61,832 bases of DNA. It comes from Prochlorococcus sp. AG-402-K14. Lineage in GTDB: Bacteria > Cyanobacteriota > Cyanobacteriia > PCC-6307 > Cyanobiaceae. Numbering within the stretch: the stretch's first letter is position 1; every line of letters starts with the position of its first letter. The notes beneath the pieces are model-generated. The model was not told the DNA's origin, searched no databases, and worked only from the letters and a program-made list of their open reading frames with translations. Location: contig QCIG01000008.1 of NCBI GenBank assembly GCA_003216815.1, forward strand, positions 1 through 61,832, read 5' to 3'. The position numbers and the translations under genes are program-made. Shown here piece by piece: positions 56,856 through 61,832 of this stretch.

Positions 56856-57017
56856 ATGATTCCAAGAAATGAAATTCAGTGAAGATTTGCACTTGCTTCA
56901 GGAGCAACTGGGCAGGATGTCAAAAAAGAAGAAAGGCAAGTAGAGATACTTTTTAATGTTGATAAATCAAAAGCTCTAAATTCTTATCAAAAAGAATTTA
57001 GTATTGTTTTTAAATAA
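56856..57017 (+). pseudogene. Decayed release-factor-domain (ArfB/PrfH-like) gene
   Basis: Frame reads MIPRNEIQ, TGA, RFALASGATGQDVKKEERQV, then EILFNVDKSKALNSYQKEFS to TAA. IPxxEIxW-RF..SG..GQ.V...E.RVE is the class I release-factor domain as in ArfB; the stop falls where Trp is usual, and GGQ has become TGQ. Only about 53 codons remain of the ~130 normal. Nonsense plus catalytic change plus truncation argue for a pseudogene. Confidence 0.65.
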
Positions 57018-57089
57018 ATTCTAAATATTTTTCGAATAGTCTTGCACATCATCTGGGCCGAGCTAAAAAAGAACAAAATAAAATTTTGC

Positions 57090-57392
57090 ATGTTATCTAC
57101 CTCATCACGTCTTCGCTTACAAGAAATATTAACTAGGATGGCTATGGGGAAAGTTGTCACTTTGGAAGAGAGAGTTTATGTAAATAAATATGCAACGAGA
57201 TATCAAAATGTCTCTACTTGGTTACACAAAGCATTGCATATTCAAAGAAACAAGCATAATTCTAATCCAATCGATGAACTTATAGATAAACTTGATTTAT
57301 GCTCATCCGAGCCAAATTCTGCATATAATCCAGATCATGATGATCTTGGAGAATGGTTTTCTGGCGCACCTTCTTGGATTAGAAGGAGCTAA
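57090..57392 (+). CDS. Conserved hypothetical protein
   Basis: 100 residues from ATG 57090 (a TTG at 57042 adds 16). LSTSSRLRLQEILTRMAMGK (about 2-21), LEERVYVNKYATRYQNVSTW and an acidic end GEWFSGAPSWIRRS. Helical, cytosolic. Of a type often seen in marine picocyanobacteria; function unknown. Confidence 0.6.
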   Translation: MLSTSSRLRLQEILTRMAMGKVVTLEERVYVNKYATRYQNVSTWLHKALHIQRNKHNSNPIDELIDKLDLCSSEPNSAYNPDHDDLGEWFSGAPSWIRRS

Positions 57393-57429
57393 AAAACTAC
57401 TAAAAATAATTAACCTTTTATAAGAATAA

Positions 57430-57702
57430 TCAAGCAGCTTCTTCTTTATCTTTCTTGTCTAGTTTTAATAAATCTATGACATTGGATTTTATAGGTCCAA
57501 AATCATCATCTTTCGCAGAAGAGATTGAATCCTTCATTAAAAGCTTTACAAGAGATGTGACTGAAGCAGAAAAATACTTAAAGCTTTCAAAAATGTTTCC
57601 CAACTCATTCTTAATATCTTCTTGATGCTTACCTTTACTCATTAATGTAGAGACAGTCCAGCCAGCAAGGCCTAGAATGAGAAGAAATACAAGAGTAACC
57701 AT
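57430..57702 (-). CDS. Membrane-anchored hypothetical protein
   Basis: 90 residues. N-terminal helix VTLVFLLILGLAGWTVSTLM then a polar helical domain (KHQEDIKNELGNIFESFKYF, SVTSLVKLLMKDSISSAKDD) and a charged end DKKDKEEAA. An N-in or signal-anchor protein with a soluble domain. Unknown. Confidence 0.6.
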   Translation of the reverse strand: MVTLVFLLILGLAGWTVSTLMSKGKHQEDIKNELGNIFESFKYFSASVTSLVKLLMKDSISSAKDDDFGPIKSNVIDLLKLDKKDKEEAA

Positions 57703-57788
57703 AGTAATAACTAATACAAATTATATATATCTATTACTCATTAATAAAGCAAGCTTAAATGCTTAATATCTTTAGAATTATTATTAAC

Positions 57789-58007
57789 TTAGAATATTTC
57801 TTTAATATTCCATGAGGTATTGTCAATGACTTGATCATTTGGTTTTTCTCTAAATGAGAATATTGCCCAATCGATTTCTTCAAAAATGAGAAATAACAAA
57901 ATCAAAGCCAAGATAGAATTGATAATTAAAAATCTTACTGCTTCAAGTAAAGTCTTAATATCAAAAATATTCCTTTGACTATAACTATATGCTGACGACG
58001 TTGTCAT
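57789..58007 (-). CDS. Small membrane protein, 72 residues
   Basis: Ser/Tyr-rich N-terminus, then LLEAVRFLIINSILALILLF and LIFEEIDWAIFSF, one long or two short helices, and a polar C-terminus. 86 bases upstream of the 57430 gene, same strand, so possibly one transcript. Not recognised. Confidence 0.55.
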   Translation of the reverse strand: MTTSSAYSYSQRNIFDIKTLLEAVRFLIINSILALILLFLIFEEIDWAIFSFREKPNDQVIDNTSWNIKEIF

Positions 58008-58366
58008 TCGTGAAAGTCATATAAAATATGAATTAACTATAGTGAATTTATGTCAAAAGTCAATAAAAATAGCACACTTGAATAATTCAATATAGAATAG
58101 CTTGAAGCAATTAAGATCTAACACAATGAAATATCTTATATATCAATTAAAATTGATTAAATAAATCTATTTCTTCATGAAAAATATAAAAGTGATAATC
58201 ATTAATATTTTATATATACAAACACATCTATCACTTGGTTAATCCAAAGATTATCTTTATTGGGAAAAAATATATAGAAAAAATATGCAAGTTTTACTAT
58301 ATATTTATATTCTTCATGCATCCTCAAGATTATAATCTATTTACATAGATATGAAAATCCAGACAA
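58008..58366. other. AT-rich intergenic region
   Basis: 359 bases. Only ORFs of 11-21 codons without ribosome sites were seen (for example at the ATG in TTCATGAAAAATATAAAAG). No clear hairpin with a T-run. Confidence 0.4.
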
Positions 58367-58573
58367 ATGAATTTCAATACAATCTTACTTTTTCTTATCT
58401 TAATATCTACATATTTAAATTTATATTTCACATATAAAAAGATGAAAATACAGAATAAGAAAACTAAACTTCCAATATCATCTAAAGAGTGGAGAGCGAA
58501 AGTTGAAGATTCAAATTTCAAAGCGTGGAATGCAAATAGAGAAAGGTTAAAAGATAAAAGAAAAAACAATTAA
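58367..58573 (+). CDS. Small N-anchored hypothetical protein
   Basis: 68 residues. N-terminal helix (TILLFLILISTYLNLYF) followed by a basic, Lys/Asn/Arg-rich tail with KEWRAKVEDSNFKAWNANRE. The minus-strand frame here is a shadow with less natural composition. Typical accessory micro-gene. Confidence 0.5.
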   Translation: MNFNTILLFLILISTYLNLYFTYKKMKIQNKKTKLPISSKEWRAKVEDSNFKAWNANRERLKDKRKNN

Positions 58574-58905
58574 AACATAATTCTTCTCATCTAGAATCAC
58601 TTTTTATATTTGATAAGAAAAAGCATACTTCCTTATGAAAACTTGAAATTTTCTTTCCTATAACTATTTAGTCTTAAGTGTTTAATCTGATAGATCCTTT
58701 AATTATTATCACCTTGTTACTTATATGTTCTCCATAGTATTCATATAACTCATCTTTTTTCCATTGAATTCATGCAAAATAATAATAGTGGAAAAAATTA
58801 AAAGAGATGTTTTGAAAAATTCTATACTAAAAAAATACTAATTATCCCATTAGTAGAAATATCATGTATGTATACTTCCCTAAACGAATCTAATTGATGA
58901 TTTAT
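58574..58905. other. AT-rich intergenic region
   Basis: 332 bases with no ORF over about 25 codons and no recognisable RNA or terminator. Confidence 0.4.
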
Positions 58906-59214
58906 TCAACTTGACGTAGCTGTAAAGCAAAAGCCATTCTTAATACAAAAGTCATAAGCAAATAGTTTTAGTGACTCAGGCATATCCTGCCATTGCATTT
59001 CTTCAAGTTTATTTAATTGATCTTCAGTTATTCTTTCCTTGGCTTCATATGCTTCCATCATTTGCGCCCAACTTGAAGAAAAGCTATCAAGATAAAAAGC
59101 TTTTTGATTCTGATTGAAAAAATTAATTTTATCTTCGCTGGTAACTACTTCTCTAGATAGTTGCTTATAGTGTTCAAATTCTGAGGACCAGTCTGGAGTT
59201 AAGCTTGTAGTCAT
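58906..59214 (-). CDS. Hypothetical acidic helical protein
   Basis: 102 residues from ATG 59214 (a TTG precedes directly). Helical and acidic: TPDWSSEFEHYKQLSREVVT, SFSSSWAQMMEAYEAKERIT, EEMQWQDMPESLKLFAYDFC and a C-terminal IKNGFCFTATSS. Two cysteines near the end. No family recognised. Confidence 0.6.
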   Translation of the reverse strand: MTTSLTPDWSSEFEHYKQLSREVVTSEDKINFFNQNQKAFYLDSFSSSWAQMMEAYEAKERITEDQLNKLEEMQWQDMPESLKLFAYDFCIKNGFCFTATSS

Positions 59215-59460
59215 CAATAAGACGTTAATACTTCACTATAATTTACTTAGTCAATAATTATAAATATAATGACCAAATGAACATAATGATTTAATTAAAA
59301 ATTCAACCCTAACTTTGAAAGGTACGGCTGAGAAGAAATATGAATAAATTGGTCCTGATTCTTTTTTCTTCTAATTATATTTATGACTACACTTAATTAA
59401 TTTAATTTTTTTGGATAATCATTTCTATTACTGTACTAACGTAAAGTTTTTAATTAATCT

Positions 59461-59991
59461 ATGCAATTAAAAAGTTTAGAGGGATGTAGATTAAAAATTG
59501 GCGCGTTTCCTCACTTTGATTACAATGCTTATGGGGGAGGAGGTCAAGGGACAATACTTACAAATGAAAAAGATAATATCCTCTACTTAAACTTTTCATC
59601 TAAGAAATTCTCAATTCCTCCACTTACTTCAAAAACAACAAAATTCTTATTTCTTCCTTTGCCACCGGGCCTAAAAATTGAGATGTCTATGGATAAACTA
59701 GAGGGAACTATTGATAAGGATTCTGGAGAAGTGTTGTTGAAATTTGAATCCAAATTTGTTTTGAGCATTGGAGATCTCATTAAATTCCCTAATTTATTAA
59801 TTAAAACCTCTCTTGAAACTGGAGAAGTAAAAGGGAAATCACATGTAGGGAAAGGTCTCCCTCTTCAAGAAAATGGTGCTACAACTCTAGTAGGTATTTC
59901 TACAATTCCTAAGACTGGAAATAAAATTTTGGATATCTTCCTGGGTCTTCCAAATGAGGCTCTAGCCGAACTCAAATGCAATATTAAATAG
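59461..59991 (+). CDS. Conserved hypothetical beta-rich protein
   Basis: 176 residues, mostly predicted strands: CRLKIGAFPHFDYNAYGGGG, NILYLNFSSKKFSIPPL, FLFLPLPPGLKIEMSMDKLE, GEVLLKFESKFVLSIGDLIK. Resembles lipid- or carotenoid-associated beta-barrel proteins in pattern but matches none I can name. No signal peptide. ATG at 59461. Confidence 0.6.
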   Translation: MQLKSLEGCRLKIGAFPHFDYNAYGGGGQGTILTNEKDNILYLNFSSKKFSIPPLTSKTTKFLFLPLPPGLKIEMSMDKLEGTIDKDSGEVLLKFESKFVLSIGDLIKFPNLLIKTSLETGEVKGKSHVGKGLPLQENGATTLVGISTIPKTGNKILDIFLGLPNEALAELKCNIK

Positions 59992-60000
59992 TCCAGTTAA

Positions 60001-60132
60001 TCAGCTATTATCTACCTTCTTAAAAAAACCATAGAATAATAAAAGCACTAAAAGTACATTAGTAAGATATAAAGCTATGAATAAAATATAAACTGTTAAT
60101 ACATTTACTGGAAATAAGATAATTGGTTGCAT
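60001..60132 (-). CDS. Small two-helix hydrophobic protein, 43 residues
   Basis: ATG 60132-60130 to TGA 60003-60001. MQPIILFPVNVLTVYILFIA, LYLTNVLLVLLLFYGFF and a KKVDNS end. The start abuts AAGG, and a GGGGTC/GACCCC hairpin lies directly upstream. Tentative. Confidence 0.4.
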   Translation of the reverse strand: MQPIILFPVNVLTVYILFIALYLTNVLLVLLLFYGFFKKVDNS

Positions 60133-60566
60133 CCTTAGGGGTCTAGCTCTGACCCCCCGTTTCATAATCTAAATTAGAAGAAACTAATATATTCCTCCAT
60201 ACCATCAATTAACCTTATCTATCCTATACATGAATTTAAAATCAAAGAATCATTACTTATATAAAGATCAATAAACTTTTAGTTGGGATTGAACAAACAA
60301 GCAAGAAAAATCTATGAATGATTCATCTGGAAACATTTACAAGCTTGATTGAATTTGTTAAAAAATATCTAGTCAATGCATAATCTAAGTGACCTTATCA
60401 AAAGCTGTATCTCCGATATCAGAACTGTCCGAAGATAGGGAACCTCCTCAATCATGTAGCAGAAAAGTTAAAAAATAAAAAAACTAATTATAAGAACGTT
60501 TATTTATCGCGACAGTCAAGAAATGACATCATCCTTTACACCAATACATCTACAACTCAATAACGA
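60133..60566. other. Intergenic region with a hairpin, no convincing gene
   Basis: 434 bases. A 6-bp hairpin GGGGTC (60138-60143)/GACCCC (60151-60156) near the left end. Short frames of 12 and 20 codons exist on the plus strand but lack ribosome sites. Confidence 0.4.
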
Positions 60567-60908
60567 ATGACGACTAATCTACCAATTATTACTGCTTCAA
60601 AATCAAAACAGCGAAAAAGAAAGCAAGCAGATAGCACGATTCCTAAATGGACCATCTTTTCTCTTTGTTTTATAACCACTCTAGTAGTCGTTAGTTTAAT
60701 TAAAGCCTATCTCCCATTGCTTGTATCTACACTGGCGATGCTTTTTGTATGGAGTCAAATCACTAAACCACCAGCAGAGATAGAGACAAAAGGAACGAAC
60801 GATGAAAGTAACCAGTTAAATCTATTTCATAGGAAATATTTGATTGGTAGGAAATATTGCAAAATCAAAGAGGTCTTCGAAGAAGAGGAAGACAAGAAAG
60901 TTGCTTAA
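60567..60908 (+). CDS. Two-helix membrane protein with basic N-terminus and acidic tail
   Basis: 113 residues. Basic N-terminus (SKSKQRKRKQAD), helices WTIFSLCFITTLVVVSLIKA and YLPLLVSTLAMLFVW, then an acidic end (EEEEDKK). Unknown; similar in style to the other accessory micro-membrane proteins. Confidence 0.55.
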   Translation: MTTNLPIITASKSKQRKRKQADSTIPKWTIFSLCFITTLVVVSLIKAYLPLLVSTLAMLFVWSQITKPPAEIETKGTNDESNQLNLFHRKYLIGRKYCKIKEVFEEEEDKKVA

Positions 60909-61094
60909 TATGAAGTGCTTTTAGACCAGAACTTTACATAACTTTGAGATAGAGCCATTAAGAAAGCAAGAGAAGAACTGATAATGCTATTCAACATATA
61001 TGAAATTCCCTATTCCGTAAGAAGAGTTGCAGTTTAGTTCACCGCAAAAATTGACAAGCCCAACAAGCATGTGAAAATTAATTAAACAAACCTA

Positions 61095-61175
61095 ATGAGT
61101 GAAGCTTCATGGTTACCCTTTGCTTATTACTTTGCTTACAAATCATTATTATCACCGTCACAAGTATTTAACTGA
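61095..61175 (+). CDS. Micro-ORF (26 codons) abutting the next ORF
   Basis: MSEASWLPFAYYFAYKSLLS then PSQVFN, stop TGA at 61173-61175 directly followed by the ATG of the 61176 ORF (TGAATG). That contact suggests translational coupling. No ribosome site of note. Confidence 0.3.
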   Translation: MSEASWLPFAYYFAYKSLLSPSQVFN

Positions 61176-61322
61176 ATGACAAATCTTGAAAAAGCACGTC
61201 TTGAACTGACTGAATCACAACTGCTTACTATTAAGGATCGAATTAAAAACTGGAGTACTAAAGAACAAGTAATTAATATCATGAGGTCTAGATATGGCCG
61301 ACTTGAAGATCAAGCGGCATAA
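61176..61322 (+). CDS. Small charged helical protein, 48 residues
   Basis: TNLEKARLELTESQLLTIKD, RIKNWSTKEQVINIMRSRYG, RLEDQAA. A charged coiled-coil-like peptide without membrane segment; similar in character to the 53685 protein. Starts directly after the preceding ORF stop. Confidence 0.45.
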   Translation: MTNLEKARLELTESQLLTIKDRIKNWSTKEQVINIMRSRYGRLEDQAA

Positions 61323-61486
61323 CTGGCTCTATGAAAAAAAAGAAACTCAGCATAAAACTGATCAATATAAAAATCAAACAAATTCCTGAAACCGTATAAC
61401 ACACAAGGAAAGGTACAAATTATCCAAGATCTCTATTGCTATCATCTGTTACTTAAGTAAAACTGAGTTTATCTTTATAAATTCAA

Positions 61487-61696
61487 ATGCCTTTAGAGTT
61501 TTACTTCTTAGTTATTCCATTCTGTGCTATTCCTGTATTTCTAGTCTCACTCGACTATTTAAATAAGAGTGCTGAGTTTGAGAGAAGAAAAGACAATGTG
61601 ATTGACTTTGATAAATTCGTAAAACGCAAAAAAGAAGGCGATGCTGTAGATAGTGACATTGCAAATCTATTAGATATTCAAAAAATTGCTGCTTAA
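61487..61696 (+). CDS. N-anchored small protein, 69 residues
   Basis: N-terminal helix (LEFYFLVIPFCAIPVFLVSL) then a polar domain with RRKDNVIDFDKFVKRKKEGD and ANLLDIQKIAA. One membrane anchor with a cytoplasmic or lumenal tail. No family recognised. Last gene of the window. Confidence 0.55.
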   Translation: MPLEFYFLVIPFCAIPVFLVSLDYLNKSAEFERRKDNVIDFDKFVKRKKEGDAVDSDIANLLDIQKIAA

Positions 61697-61832
61697 ATGT
61701 CTAAAATTTATTAACGAGTATCCAAAGGCTGAAATTCAAATTTATAATACGACTTTCTATTTAGGCACTTTCCTAAGCGAAGGTTAGGCTACGTAAGTTA
61801 GCAGTATTAAACTCCATTTATATTTAAGACCT

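Noticed and set aside
58330-58569. Minus-strand 79-codon hydrophobic frame
   Set aside because: Phe/Leu/Lys-rich shadow of the better plus-strand gene 58367-58573; no ribosome site.
60138-60156. GGGGTC/GACCCC as a tRNA end or attachment-site remnant
   Set aside because: No T-arm or acceptor match to any tRNA; just a short hairpin.
41200-61832. CRISPR array, transposase or phage structural genes
   Set aside because: Looked for repeated spacers, DDE/tyrosine recombinase motifs and capsid-like genes; none seen.

Overview
The window reads as a marine picocyanobacterial chromosome, most like Prochlorococcus of a low-light, AT-rich type. Pointers: a permuted two-piece tmRNA with the marine-cyanobacterial style tag ANNIVSFSRQTAPVAA; photosynthesis genes (psbX, ycf66, a high-light-inducible protein); a cyanobacterial RarA fusion; the sufBCDS order; very compact coding; and many tiny genes of the kind typical of this group. 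The genus call is inference from gene content; no database was searched.

Left two thirds (1-41,260), core genome. A truncated ABC-F ATPase opens the window, followed by small regulatory/hypothetical genes (Nif11-like, ribbon-helix-helix). A minus-strand cation-transport run carries a SLC13-type carrier with RCK domains, ktrB, ktrA and anmK. Then come NDH-2, cysH, coaX, bcp, a phosphopantetheinyl transferase, rarA and pgm, followed by a DUF4912 protein and the Fe-S assembly operon sufB-sufC-sufD-sufS. Next are a serine peptidase, def, a HIT protein, an SbmA/BacA-like ABC protein, hli, ycf66, psbX, yggT, accC, tRNA-Leu, an LpxB-like glycosyltransferase, a PRC-barrel protein, smc, a LigD-phosphoesterase-like protein, a YqjD/YqjE-like membrane pair and an RNA methyltransferase.

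The split tmRNA (about 41,205-41,440) is the border. Immediately downstream lie a terminator, a 17-bp palindrome, ATGCCAAAT iterons with a 12-bp period, and a diverged duplication of the whole ~240-bp tmRNA-proximal block 885 bp further on. I read this as an old integration or recombination site.

Right third (41,600-61,832), accessory region. Coding density drops and almost nothing is housekeeping. It holds exported proteins (a signal-peptide protein, a cupin lipoprotein), surface-glycan style genes (DUF5672, GT4, PglK-like ABC exporter), an orphan ParA overlapping a small membrane gene, an HhH mini-protein, an SDR, a second DUF4912 protein and a secreted cadherin/cyclophilin/RTX/DUF4214 protein. 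It also holds a DUF2237 protein, a decayed release-factor-domain gene and many one-helix or charged micro-genes. At 53.9-54.45 kb a short module has a 33-codon ORF behind a 13-nt perfect complement of the 16S 3' end, plus a long hairpin beside a 20-codon ORF.

The most unusual signals are the iteron/duplication structure beside tmRNA, an apparent templated 45-bp insertion inside smc copied from another part of the same gene, the super-Shine-Dalgarno micro-gene, and the release-factor pseudogene. Coordinates of small features were counted by hand from the sequence lines.
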